This document shows, piece after piece, positions 9,782-18,625 of a stretch of 64,000 nucleotides of DNA. Source of the DNA: Arthrobacter sp. P2b (GTDB lineage Bacteria > Actinomycetota > Actinomycetes > Actinomycetales > Micrococcaceae). The DNA is taken from positions 32,576-96,575 of the forward strand of contig NZ_FVZL01000015.1 in assembly GCF_900168295.1 (NCBI RefSeq), in the 5' to 3' direction. Numbering within the stretch: position 1 is the stretch's first letter; each line of letters starts with the position of its first letter. The position numbers were made by a program, and so were the translations under genes. The notes beneath the pieces are model-generated. The model worked only from the letters and a program-made list of their open reading frames with translations. It ran no database searches and was not told the origin of the DNA.

Positions 9782-10411
9782 ATGCGTTCCATCCGCCGCC
9801 AAATGCTGAGCCTCGTGCTCGGGTCCCTCGTTTTTGCCGCAGCCCTGCTGGGCTTTGCCGCCCCGGCCGCTGCCCACGACGCCGCCGAGTCCAGCAGCCC
9901 CGCCCAGGGCGCGTCCGTGCCCAGCCCGCCCGCGCAGGTGTCGGTCACCTTCGGCAACAAACCGCTCGGCATCGGCGCCTCCTTCTCGGTCAAGGACGCC
10001 TCCGGTGCCGAATGGGCCGACGGGCCGGTTGAGATCGTGGACAACGTGGCGTCGCAGAAACTCCGGGCGGGCGGCCCGGCCGGTGAATACACGGTGTCCT
10101 GGCGGGTGGTCAGCTCCGATTCACATCCCATCGAAGGCACCTTCGGCTTCACCGCGGCCGGCGCCGCGGAGGGAACGGGCCAGGCAACGGCCCCGGCAAC
10201 GGGTTCGACGGCGGCCGCAACAGTTCCGGGGATGGGCACGGCTGAGCCTGGCGTCACGGCGGAACCGTCCGTACCGGCAAACTCCGGGGAGCCGTTCCAA
10301 TGGAGCATCGTCATTTTCGCCGCGGTGGCCGTGGGCCTGCTCGCGGTGCTGGCCATCCTGGCGAAGCGCCGCCTGTCCGCCGGCGGCGAAGAGCAGCCGG
10401 ACGGGAAATAG
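9782..10411 (+). CDS. CopC-domain copper-binding exported protein
   Basis: A 209-residue protein: signal peptide ending at AAAHDAAES, a CopC/YcnJ beta-barrel domain (about 30-125), a low-complexity Ala/Thr/Gly linker and a C-terminal transmembrane helix (about 175-195) with a basic tail. The mature protein would begin with the His that CopC proteins use as Cu(II) ligand, and the SSDSHPIEGTFGF block supplies the second His. It differs from YcnJ in lacking the multi-helix CopD part. AAGGAG lies upstream of the ATG. Likely role: cell-surface copper binding or delivery. Confidence 0.82.
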   Translation: MRSIRRQMLSLVLGSLVFAAALLGFAAPAAAHDAAESSSPAQGASVPSPPAQVSVTFGNKPLGIGASFSVKDASGAEWADGPVEIVDNVASQKLRAGGPAGEYTVSWRVVSSDSHPIEGTFGFTAAGAAEGTGQATAPATGSTAAATVPGMGTAEPGVTAEPSVPANSGEPFQWSIVIFAAVAVGLLAVLAILAKRRLSAGGEEQPDGK

Positions 10412-10433
10412 CCGTACCGGCAGGGCAGGATCA

Positions 10434-11069
10434 CTAGCAGGGCAGGATTGCAAAGCTCCCCGTCGGCGGGAAGGCGGTGCTGTCCGGGTGGACCTTGGCG
10501 GAGATGGCCTGGCCAACGGTCTTTGCCTGGCGGAGGACTTCCTTGGGTGACGGCGTGATGAGCTCGCCAACGCCCACCAGGTAGATGCCGATGGCCCGCA
10601 TGGCGGCGGCAAGGTTGCGGCCGACGGCGATCCCGAAGTCATTGATCATCCGCCGGAGCTGGCTGTGGGCGCAGCGGGTGAGGACGATGTGGTCTGCCAC
10701 CAGGATGCCGGTAGGGGTGTGGACTTCCCACTGTGGGCCGGCAGCGTCAGCCGGGGCGGGCTCCACCATGGTCAGCTGGACGGCGCGGGTGGTGTTCCGC
10801 ACGTCCACGTGGTGGCTGGCGGCGTAGTTGCGCAGGTGCCGGAGGATCTCGTTCCGTTCCCGGAGGGTGGCGGAGTCCGCTGCATCGCAGCGCTGCAGTG
10901 AAGCTGTGTTGGCAGGCTGGGCCGCGCCCAGTATGTCGAGCCCGTCCACCACGATGGAGTCAATGCCGCGGCGGCGCAGTTCGGCGGCAACGGCCAGGCC
11001 GGAGAGGCCCGTGCCAATGATCACGGTGGTGGTCTGTTCGGTCCCGGCACTCCCAGGCATGCTTGACAC
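10434..11069 (-). CDS. Small FAD/NAD(P)-binding oxidoreductase-like protein
   Basis: A 211-residue protein with an N-terminal Rossmann motif (VIIGTGLSGLAVAAELRRRG, about 16-35) of FAD-dependent oxidoreductases. The rest keeps fragments of the flavoprotein fold, including a WEVHTPTG hairpin and a TRCAHSQLRRMINDFGI segment, but it is too short for a full enzyme with an NAD domain. I chose GTG 11069, 8 bases after a GGAGGG site, over ATG 11060, which is too far from it. The frame remains open far upstream, but that extension is arginine-rich shadow sequence. Substrate unknown. Confidence 0.6.
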   Translation of the reverse strand: MSSMPGSAGTEQTTTVIIGTGLSGLAVAAELRRRGIDSIVVDGLDILGAAQPANTASLQRCDAADSATLRERNEILRHLRNYAASHHVDVRNTTRAVQLTMVEPAPADAAGPQWEVHTPTGILVADHIVLTRCAHSQLRRMINDFGIAVGRNLAAAMRAIGIYLVGVGELITPSPKEVLRQAKTVGQAISAKVHPDSTAFPPTGSFAILPC

Positions 11070-11497
11070 TACAGTTTCCCTCCTTCGAAAGTTTCGGCAG
11101 GTGCCGGCGTCCTCGCCGGCGCGCGTTCCGTATCCCCCAAAGTCCGGCCGCAGCACGTTGGCGGGCACCCCTGACAAGAAGTGGCAGTAGGCGTCCCGGA
11201 CCAACAATGTCCTGAAGACTACAGAACAATCCGGGTCAGGCATAGCCCAAATCGCAAACATTCTTCTGCTGGTGAACGCGCTTTCCGCGGCACCGCCGTG
11301 AGCCTGTGGAAATCTTGTGGATAACCTGCGCTTCCGTGGCCTGAACAGGCTTGCTATGGCACAGCGGACGGAGAATAGTGAGAAGTGGAGGCGGGTTGTT
11401 TCCCGGGTGGCTGCGGCTGCCGGCCGGGTGCTTGGGGAACGCCAGGCTTCTGGCAGAATAGCCGCAATATCAGGCAGTAGCGCAAGGAGGCGGCCCC
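11070..11497. other. 428-bp divergent intergenic region without a convincing gene
   Basis: The gap between the flavoprotein and the stress protein gene contains only open frames in shadow codon use. A GCCGGC hairpin near 11103-11120 is visible. I could not find a well-matched promoter or known operator for either gene. Confidence 0.5.
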
Positions 11498-12538
11498 ATG
11501 GGCGCACGAGAGTTGCATCCGGACCCGGCACGGGACGGTGGTGGCACTTCTGCCGCGCCCGATGGAATCGTTGTGGGCGTTGATGGTTCGGACCATGGCC
11601 AGTGCGCCCTGGTGTGGGCAGCACGCGAGGCCCAGCGCCGGCGTCGTCCGTTGCACATCGTCACGGCATATTCCGTGCCCATCTTCGCTGCGTCCGGCCT
11701 TGACGGCGGCTACGCCACCGTGGATGACTCCGTGATCCGCGAGGGTGCAGAGGCCATCGTCAAGCAAGCACTTGCAAAAGTTGCCGGGTACGACATCCAG
11801 GTGAGCTCCTCCGTGGAGAACGGCGATGCCTCCGGAGTATTGCTGGAAATGTCCGAAACCGCGGAACTGCTGGTGTTCGGCACCAGGGGCCGGGGCGGCT
11901 TCGTGGGCCGGCTCCTTGGCTCGGTGAGCAGTGCCCTGCCCGCGCACGCCAAATGCCCGACGGTGACGGTGCCGCTGATCTGTTCGGACCGGTTGGGCGA
12001 AACAACCGAGGACCGGCGCATCAAGGCTGAACAGGCCAAAGCAGGGCACCAGCGCGTGGAGAACGTGGTGGTGGTCGGCGTTGACGGCTCGGAACAGGCA
12101 CGGGTTGCCGTGCTGGAAGCTGCAGACCAGGCTGAACGGCTGGGCGCGGCCTTGCGTGTGGTGTGCGCGGTGCCCCAGTACAGCGGATCGCTCGCCTGGG
12201 TTCCCGCTCCGATGGACCGCAAGGCCCTCTTCGCGGACATCCAGGTAACGCTGGACGCCGGCATGTCCTGGCTGCGGAGCCATTACCCCGGCCTTCCGGC
12301 GGAGTCGGAATTGCGGGACGGCTCGCCCGTGGACGTGCTGGTTGGGGAAAGCAGGCACGTTGAGCTTGTGGTGGTGGGCACCCGCGGCCGCGGCGGGTTC
12401 ACCGGGATGCTCCTGGGGTCAACGTCCGACGGCGTGCTCCACCATGCCAAGGGCCCGGTGATGGTGGTTCCGGACCGCGAAGACCCCCGCCTCGCCGACC
12501 GCGCCCGCTTCGGGCCGATCCTCGGCGACGCCGCCTAA
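11498..12538 (+). CDS. Tandem-domain universal stress protein
   Basis: A 346-residue protein made of two UspA domains (about 22-165 and 185-325). Each has the nucleotide-binding pattern of ATP-binding Usp proteins: GVDGS at the start and GTRGRGGF with the following GS at the end. Such tandem Usp proteins accumulate under hypoxia, stationary phase and other stress in actinobacteria; which signal applies here is unknown. A strong AAGGAGG site precedes the ATG. The PEP-utilizing enzyme follows 36 bp downstream and is probably cotranscribed. Confidence 0.9.
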   Translation: MGARELHPDPARDGGGTSAAPDGIVVGVDGSDHGQCALVWAAREAQRRRRPLHIVTAYSVPIFAASGLDGGYATVDDSVIREGAEAIVKQALAKVAGYDIQVSSSVENGDASGVLLEMSETAELLVFGTRGRGGFVGRLLGSVSSALPAHAKCPTVTVPLICSDRLGETTEDRRIKAEQAKAGHQRVENVVVVGVDGSEQARVAVLEAADQAERLGAALRVVCAVPQYSGSLAWVPAPMDRKALFADIQVTLDAGMSWLRSHYPGLPAESELRDGSPVDVLVGESRHVELVVVGTRGRGGFTGMLLGSTSDGVLHHAKGPVMVVPDREDPRLADRARFGPILGDAA

Positions 12539-12574
12539 GACGGCAAGCACCCGGCCACCAGGGAAGGCACGCAC

Positions 12575-15370
12575 ATGCAACGGCCGGAGGAGGCTGAGGA
12601 GAGCGCCGGTGACGGCCTGGTCCGGAACCTGCGCTCCCTTGATGCCGGAATGCTCGCCCTGGTGGGAGGCAAGGCCGCCAACCTGGGCGAGCTGATGGCA
12701 GCCGGGCTGCCGGTGCCGGACGGCTTTTGCCTCACCACTGATGCCTACCGGCACATCACCGGGGCCCCGCACAACCTGCTCCCGGCGCTCGCCGGGATCC
12801 ATGCCGCCCTGAAGCCGGCCTCCGGAAGTGGTGCTCCTGAGCCGCATGCGCTTGCCGGCCTGGCGGCTGCTGCGCGCAGCGCCATCCAGGAGGCACCCAT
12901 TCCGTCCGGCATAGCCGCCGCCGTGGAACAGGCCTACAACAGCCTTGGGCCGGAGGTGCCCGTGGCCGTAAGGTCCTCGGCCACGGCGGAAGACCTTCCC
13001 TTCGCGAGCTTTGCCGGGCAGCAGGACACCTACCTCAACGTGGTGGGCGCGGGTCCCGTCCTGGAAGCAGTCCGGAAGTGCTGGGCTTCGCTGTGGACGG
13101 ACCGGGCCACCGCCTACCGGGCCAGCCTCGGGATTGATCCTGACGACGTCGCCCTGGCAGTGGTTGTCCAGCAGATGGTGGACGTGGAAGCGGCAGGCGT
13201 CCTGTTCACTGCCAATCCTGTGACCGGACGCAGGGGGCACGCCGTCATCGATGCCAGCCCGGGCCTGGGCGAAGCGGTGGTTTCGGGGGCGGTCAATCCG
13301 GACCATTACGTCGTGGACGCCGCTGCCGGCCGGGTTGTCGAGCGGAAACTGGGTGACAAACGGGTGGCTGTCCTGGCCCTTCCCGGCGGCGGGACCGAGA
13401 GCGTTGACCTGCCACCCGCGCCGGATTCTTCCTGCCTTTCCGACGCCCAGGCGACCGGACTGGCCCGCCTGGGACAGCAGGCAGAGCAGCATTTCGGTGC
13501 GCCGCAGGACATCGAGTGGGCCATCGACCATAACGGCACCCTGTGGCTAACGCAGTCAAGGCCCATCACCACGCTGTATCCGGTGCCTGCACGCAACGGA
13601 ACCACCCGGGCCAACGGCAACGGCAACGCCGGCGGCACCAGGGCGTACCTCTGCTTCAGCCTTGCCCAGGGCCTGACCCGTCCCCTGACGCCGATGGGAC
13701 GCGCCGCCCTGCGGCTCATCGCTTCCTCGATCGCCGGAGCGGCAGGCTTCCGGGTTCCCGACCCGAGGCGCGGACCGTCCCCGTATGCCGAAGCCGGGCA
13801 GCGCATCTACATCGACGCCACCACTCCACTGCGGAGCACGGTGGGCCGGCAGATCCTGCCCCGCGTCTTCGACATCATGGAGGCCCGCTCCGCCATCGTC
13901 CTGCGGCAACTTTTCGACGATCCGGCCTTTTCCGTGACGCGCAGGACCCCCTGGGGGCTGCTCCGCCACGTCGTGCCCGCAGCGGCCCGTGCCAAAGCTC
14001 CGGAATCGGTCCTCCGCGGACTGGTCCGGCCTGCTGCTGCCCTCCGGCGGATGGAGAGGTTCACGGCCGAATTCGACGCCGCGCTGGCGCTGCCGGGTGA
14101 TGCCGGACCCGGGGAACGCCTCGACCATGCCGAAAGGCTCCTGCAGACGCGCTTGTTCGCGATCGTTCCCGCCATCCTGCCGTTGCCGGCGCTGGGATTC
14201 GCCATGCTGGCAGTGGCGGGCAAACTGCTGGGCGGGAGACGGTGGGACGAACTCCAGCCGGTGCTCCGCGGCCTGCCCAACAACGTGACCACCGAAATGG
14301 ACCTTGAGCTGTGGCACCTTGCCGCGGCCATCAGGGACGACGCCGAATCCAGCGCGGCCCTGCTGACCCAGGACCCGTCCCGCCTTGCCCGGGAGTTCCT
14401 GGCCGGACGCGTGCCGCCACGCCTGGAGGCCGGCCTCACCAGGTTCCTGGACCGTTACGGGCACCGCGCCGTTGCCGAGATCGACGTCGGGATGCCCCGC
14501 TGGTCCGATGACCCTGCCCACATCCTTGGGTCCCTGGCCAACTATCTCCGGCTGGAGGATCCCGGGCTTGCCCCCGACGTCCAGTTCAGCAAGGCCGCAG
14601 AGGCTGCCGATGCGCAGGTGGAACGCCTCGTCGCCCAGGCCAGGGCCCGCAGCGCCGTCCACGCCGTGCTGGTCCGCGGAGCCCTGCGCAGGGCGCGGCT
14701 GTTCGCCGGGCTAAGGGAACTGCCCAAGTACCAGCTGGTGCTGGGCCTCGCCGAGGTCCGCCGGCAACTCCTGCACGTGGGCAGCGCGCTCACCGCGGCC
14801 GGCGTCCTCGGGCAGCCGGACGACATCTTCTTCCTCGACTTCGAGGAAGTCCGGACGGCAGTCACCCGGCAGGCGGGCACGGGCGAAACTGGCGGCACGG
14901 GCGCAACAGCCGAAGCCGGAAACATCCTGGACCTTGTGGCGGAACGGCGCGAGGCGTACGCCCGGGAACTCGGGCGGCGGCACATTCCCCGGGTGCTGCT
15001 TTCGGACGGCACGGAACCCGAGGCGCTGCGGCCTGCGGCCGGAAACACTGTTGCCGGCGCGCTGGCGGGAAGCCCTGCGTCGGCCGGGTCCGTTACCGCT
15101 GCCGCCCGGGTCATCCTGGACCCGGTGGGCGCCCGCCTGGAACCCGGCGAAATCCTGGTTGCCCCGTCCACGGACCCCGGCTGGACGCCGCTGTTCCTGA
15201 CGGCGGGCGGGCTGGTGATGGAAATGGGCGGTCCGAATTCCCATGGTGCCGTGGTGGCGCGGGAATACGGCATTCCTGCCGTGGTGGGGGTGCCGGATGC
15301 CACGGCCAGGATCACTACCGGGGAGAGAATAACGGTCGACGGCGGGGCGGGCACAGTAGCGCCTGAGTGA
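12575..15370 (+). CDS. PEP-utilizing enzyme, rifampin phosphotransferase/PEP synthase-like
   Basis: A 931-residue three-part enzyme. Residues about 15-330 form the pyruvate phosphate dikinase-type ATP-binding domain (GGKAANLGEL, RSSATAEDLPFASFAGQQDT, QMVDVEAAGVLFTANP, SQSRPIT-like end). A long middle region (about 350-830) has no strong PEP synthase TIM-barrel motif. Residues about 855-930 form the swivelling phosphohistidine domain with GGPNSHGAVVAREYGIPAVVGV, its His being the phosphate carrier. This order fits rifampin phosphotransferases (about 870 residues) better than true PEP synthases. A Gly/Thr-rich insert lies before the last domain. Physiological substrate unproven. It follows a universal stress protein gene. 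Confidence 0.8.
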   Translation: MQRPEEAEESAGDGLVRNLRSLDAGMLALVGGKAANLGELMAAGLPVPDGFCLTTDAYRHITGAPHNLLPALAGIHAALKPASGSGAPEPHALAGLAAAARSAIQEAPIPSGIAAAVEQAYNSLGPEVPVAVRSSATAEDLPFASFAGQQDTYLNVVGAGPVLEAVRKCWASLWTDRATAYRASLGIDPDDVALAVVVQQMVDVEAAGVLFTANPVTGRRGHAVIDASPGLGEAVVSGAVNPDHYVVDAAAGRVVERKLGDKRVAVLALPGGGTESVDLPPAPDSSCLSDAQATGLARLGQQAEQHFGAPQDIEWAIDHNGTLWLTQSRPITTLYPVPARNGTTRANGNGNAGGTRAYLCFSLAQGLTRPLTPMGRAALRLIASSIAGAAGFRVPDPRRGPSPYAEAGQRIYIDATTPLRSTVGRQILPRVFDIMEARSAIVLRQLFDDPAFSVTRRTPWGLLRHVVPAAARAKAPESVLRGLVRPAAALRRMERFTAEFDAALALPGDAGPGERLDHAERLLQTRLFAIVPAILPLPALGFAMLAVAGKLLGGRRWDELQPVLRGLPNNVTTEMDLELWHLAAAIRDDAESSAALLTQDPSRLAREFLAGRVPPRLEAGLTRFLDRYGHRAVAEIDVGMPRWSDDPAHILGSLANYLRLEDPGLAPDVQFSKAAEAADAQVERLVAQARARSAVHAVLVRGALRRARLFAGLRELPKYQLVLGLAEVRRQLLHVGSALTAAGVLGQPDDIFFLDFEEVRTAVTRQAGTGETGGTGATAEAGNILDLVAERREAYARELGRRHIPRVLLSDGTEPEALRPAAGNTVAGALAGSPASAGSVTAAARVILDPVGARLEPGEILVAPSTDPGWTPLFLTAGGLVMEMGGPNSHGAVVAREYGIPAVVGVPDATARITTGERITVDGGAGTVAPE

Positions 15371-15441
15371 CCTTCCGGAAGCCCTGAAGGTAGGGGATTG
15401 GCCCGCGTGTTTACCCGCCGTTGCAGGCGTACCCTTGAGCT

Positions 15442-16725
15442 ATGGGCTCCGACATCATGGGCTCCGGCGGCAGGTTCAACCGGCGGAGTACGCCCGGCAC
15501 CAGGCGTGCCTGGCTGCGGTGGGTGCCTGCCGTGGCAGCACCTGCAGTAATCGCCGCCGGCGTCCTGGCGGGGACCATTCCGGCGCGGGCCGGTGATCCC
15601 CTGCCCGCCAAGACTCCCGCTGAAGTCCTGGCGCTGGTGGGCGGGCACGACGGAGGGCACAAACCGCACTCGTTCTCGGGCACCATCGAGCAGTCCTCCG
15701 ACCTTGGCCTGCCGGAGCTGCCCGCTGCCGGGCCCAGCTCAGGACCCGCATCTGCCGGCGGCGCAGCCTCGGTGTTCGAGTTGCTCTCCGGACAGCACAC
15801 CGCACGGGTCTACATGGACGGTAAAACCAAGGTCCGCATCCAGGTCATGGACCGGCTGGCTGAACGCGACATCATCCGCCGGGACAGCGACCTGTGGTTC
15901 TACTCCTCCAGGGACAACTCCGCAGCGCACCTGACCCTGCCGGCATTCGCCCGCGACCTGCCGCTTGTTGATCCCGGACTTCCGGGAAGTCCGCCCCCGG
16001 ACCAGTCTGTACCGGACGGCGCCATGCCGGCCACGCCCCAAGAACTCGCCGAGCACCTGCTGGCCAAGGTGGACTCCACCACCGCCGTGCGGGTCGGGGA
16101 CGACGTGGAAGTGGCCGGACGCGCGGCCTACAACCTGGTACTTGAGCCGCGCACGGACGCCACCCTGGTGGGCAACGTGGCCATCGCGGTGGACGGGGAA
16201 ACCGGAATGCCGCTGTCCGTCCAGGTCACCGCACGCGGTGCGGACTCGCCGTCCTTCCATGCCGGGTTCACCAGCCTTTCCCTTGAAGCACCGGACGATT
16301 CGCTCTTCACCTTCGTTCCGCCACCGGGCAGCACCGTGGAGGAACTGCAGGTTCCGGCCACCGGGTGGCCGCCCGGCATCCACAACCCTGGCATGATGAT
16401 CACCCCCGACCAACTCGATGCCATCCACCAGCGCCCGGACGGCATCCACCAGCATCCGGACGGCATCCACCAGGATCCGGCCCCGTCCACAGTGACGGGG
16501 AAGGGCTGGGAAACTGTGGTGGAAATCCCTGCCGCGGCAGCGGGCGGCACTCTCGCCGGCTCCCTGTTGAAGGATCCACTCCTGTCCCAGGCCGCCGTCG
16601 TCGTACCGGGCGGGCGGCTGCTGTCCACCACGCTCTTCAACGTTCTCATCACCGACGACGGCCGCATCTTTGCGGGCATGGTGCCGCCGGACAGGCTGCA
16701 GGCAGCCGCGTCGGCGGTTCCGTGA
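15442..16725 (+). CDS. Exported LolA/RseB-like protein with IHQxPDG repeats
   Basis: A 427-residue protein with an N-terminal signal/anchor helix (about 30-48) and an extracellular region resembling the LolA/RseB (DUF2092-type) half-barrel (about 65-310: HSFSGTIEQ, YMDGKTKVRIQ, ERDIIRRDSDLWFYSS, AGRAAYNLVLEPR, DGETGMPLSVQV). These folds bind lipid or peptide at the membrane. Residues about 327-347 hold three copies of a histidine-containing heptad. The stop overlaps the ABC ATPase start as GTGA, so it acts with that exporter. A TACCCT hexamer six bases before the ATG suggests a leaderless transcript. Function not established. Confidence 0.65.
   Translation: MGSDIMGSGGRFNRRSTPGTRRAWLRWVPAVAAPAVIAAGVLAGTIPARAGDPLPAKTPAEVLALVGGHDGGHKPHSFSGTIEQSSDLGLPELPAAGPSSGPASAGGAASVFELLSGQHTARVYMDGKTKVRIQVMDRLAERDIIRRDSDLWFYSSRDNSAAHLTLPAFARDLPLVDPGLPGSPPPDQSVPDGAMPATPQELAEHLLAKVDSTTAVRVGDDVEVAGRAAYNLVLEPRTDATLVGNVAIAVDGETGMPLSVQVTARGADSPSFHAGFTSLSLEAPDDSLFTFVPPPGSTVEELQVPATGWPPGIHNPGMMITPDQLDAIHQRPDGIHQHPDGIHQDPAPSTVTGKGWETVVEIPAAAAGGTLAGSLLKDPLLSQAAVVVPGGRLLSTTLFNVLITDDGRIFAGMVPPDRLQAAASAVP
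16420..16482 (+). repeat. Three 21-nt tandem repeats inside the LolA-like gene
   Basis: Units at 16420-16440, 16441-16461 and 16462-16482 each encode a variant of IHQxPDG with only one to four base changes. In-frame 21-nt units allow copy-number change without a frameshift. Confidence 0.85.
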
Positions 16726-17717
16726 ACCCTGCGGGCGGAAGCTCCCGCCCCGGGACTGACGGATTGGCCATTGAGACGCAGGGCCTGACGAAGCGTTTCG
16801 GCCAGCAGGTTGCGGTGGACGCCGTGGATCTTGCCGTGCCGCCCGGCTCCGTGTTCGGCTTCCTGGGCCCCAACGGGTCCGGCAAGACCACCACTATCCG
16901 GATGCTGCTGGGCCTGGCGGCGGCGTCGGCGGGAACGGTCAACCTGCTGGGGATGGACATGCCGCGCCGGTTCCAGGACGTGCTGCCCCGGGTGGGCGCG
17001 CTGGTGGAGGGGCCGGCGTTCTACCCCTTTCTGTCCGGCGCGGCCAACCTCCACCGCCTGGACGCCGCCGGCCGCCACACCGTGCCGTCCACCCGCAAGG
17101 CCAGGGTGGACGGGGCGCTGGAACGCGTGGGGTTGTCGCACGCCGCAGGAAAAAAGGTCCACGCCTACTCGCTGGGCATGAAGCAGCGGCTGGGCATTGC
17201 CAATGCCCTGCTGTCCCACCGGGACCTGCTGGTCCTCGACGAGCCGACCAACGGGCTGGACCCGCAGGGTACGCGCGAAGTACGCAACCTGGTCCGGTCA
17301 CTGGCCCACGACGGCGCCACTGTCTTTGTCTCCAGCCACCTGTTGGCGGAGGTGGAGCAGATGTGCACGCATGCCGCCGTCATGAGTGCCGGCAGGTTGG
17401 TGGCGCAGGGGCCGCTGGCCGACCTGCGGAGGGCGGGCAGCGCCCGGATCCGGCTGCTGACGCCGGACGCCGGGGCGGCCCGTCCGGTCCTGGCCCGGCT
17501 TGGCCTGGAAGTGGAGGCAGGGGGCGTCCAGGCCGACGGCGAGATCCTCCTGTCTGACCTGGCCTCCCCTGGAGGTACGGACGGCCGCCTTCCGGAGGAC
17601 ATTGTGGGGCACCTGGTGGCGGCGGGAATCCGGGTCAGGGGATTCGCCGTCGAACGCGAAAGCCTGGAAGACCGCTTTGTTGCCTTGACGGGGGAGGGGT
17701 TCGACGTTGCCCAGTAG
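16722..17717 (+). CDS. ABC transporter ATP-binding protein
   Basis: A 331-residue ATPase of the CcmA/DrrA-like exporter group. Walker A GPNGSGKT (near residue 50), signature YSLGMKQRLGIA (near 150), Walker B LLVLDEPTNGLDP (near 170) and the SSHLLAEVEQM switch region are intact. The last 80 residues form the accessory C-terminal domain typical of this group. The GTG start overlaps the LolA-like stop as GTGA, and the gene overlaps the permease by 11 bases. It would power a two-gene exporter whose cargo is unknown. Confidence 0.9.
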   Translation: MNPAGGSSRPGTDGLAIETQGLTKRFGQQVAVDAVDLAVPPGSVFGFLGPNGSGKTTTIRMLLGLAAASAGTVNLLGMDMPRRFQDVLPRVGALVEGPAFYPFLSGAANLHRLDAAGRHTVPSTRKARVDGALERVGLSHAAGKKVHAYSLGMKQRLGIANALLSHRDLLVLDEPTNGLDPQGTREVRNLVRSLAHDGATVFVSSHLLAEVEQMCTHAAVMSAGRLVAQGPLADLRRAGSARIRLLTPDAGAARPVLARLGLEVEAGGVQADGEILLSDLASPGGTDGRLPEDIVGHLVAAGIRVRGFAVERESLEDRFVALTGEGFDVAQ

Positions 17718-18585
17718 TGTCCCGGCGGACGTCCCGGGAGTGGCCTTGCGACCGGCAAGGGTGCCCCGCGGGTCCGGCTTTTCGCTGATGCTGTCTGAAC
17801 TGAGGGTGTTGTTTGCGCGCCGCCGCACCTGGGCGCTATTGCTGGCGCTCGCGGCCATACCTGTGCTGGTGGCCGTCGCGGTGCGGGTGTCCTCCTCCGT
17901 CCCGCCGGGCCGCGGCCCTGCTTTCCTCGACCGGATCAGCCAGAACGGCCTGTTCGTCGCCTTTACCGCGATGCTGGTTTCGGTCCCGTTGTTCCTGCCG
18001 CTCACGGTGGGGGTGGTTGCCGGGGACACGATTGCGGGCGAGGCGAACCTGGGAACGCTGAGGTACCTGCTGGTCGCACCTGCCGGGCGGGTGCGGCTGC
18101 TGCTGGTCAAGTACGCGGGGGCGCTCGCATTCTGCCTGGTGGCACCCCTCACCGTGGGCGTTGCCGGTGCGGCCATCGGCGCGGCGCTTTTTCCGGTAGG
18201 TCCGGTGACACTGCTGTCCGGCGACGTGATCCAGCCGCCGGAAGCTGCCGTCCGCATTCTCCTGATTGCCGCCTACCTTGCCGTGTCCCTGGCAGGCCTG
18301 TCCGCCATCGGGCTGTTCCTCTCAACCCTGACCGTCGTCCCGGTGGGCGCGATGGCCGCCACCGTGGTGGTCTCGGTGGTGTCCCAGGTCCTGGACCAGC
18401 TGCCCCAGCTGGAGTGGCTGCACCCATGGCTGTTCAGCCATTACTGGTTCGGCTTTGGCGATATGCTCCGCCAGCCCGTCCTGTGGGACACGTTCGCCAG
18501 CAACGCGCTGCTGCAGGCCGGTTACATCACCGCGTTCGGGGCGCTCGCGTACGGTCGGATGGTCACCAAGGACGTCCTGAGCTGA
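17707..18585 (+). CDS. ABC-2 type transporter permease
   Basis: A 292-residue membrane protein with six hydrophobic helices and the ABC-2 permease pattern, including AGDTIAGEANLGTLRYLLVAPAGR on the cytoplasmic side. Start is TTG 17707, preceded by a GGGGGAGGGG site and overlapping the ATPase gene; no better start is in frame nearby. Together with the coupled ATPase and LolA-like protein it forms a three-gene unit that could move a lipophilic compound or maintain the envelope; the cargo is unknown. Confidence 0.85.
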   Translation: MPSSVPADVPGVALRPARVPRGSGFSLMLSELRVLFARRRTWALLLALAAIPVLVAVAVRVSSSVPPGRGPAFLDRISQNGLFVAFTAMLVSVPLFLPLTVGVVAGDTIAGEANLGTLRYLLVAPAGRVRLLLVKYAGALAFCLVAPLTVGVAGAAIGAALFPVGPVTLLSGDVIQPPEAAVRILLIAAYLAVSLAGLSAIGLFLSTLTVVPVGAMAATVVVSVVSQVLDQLPQLEWLHPWLFSHYWFGFGDMLRQPVLWDTFASNALLQAGYITAFGALAYGRMVTKDVLS

Positions 18586-18625
18586 GCCGCACCAGCCGTG
18601 TTGCCGAACTGGCAGTTTTGAAGAA

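Noticed and set aside
12575..15370. Plain phosphoenolpyruvate synthase (ppsA)
   Set aside because: The middle region lacks the C-terminal PEP/pyruvate TIM-barrel domain and the phospho-His domain is at the very C-terminus, as in rifampin phosphotransferase-type proteins.
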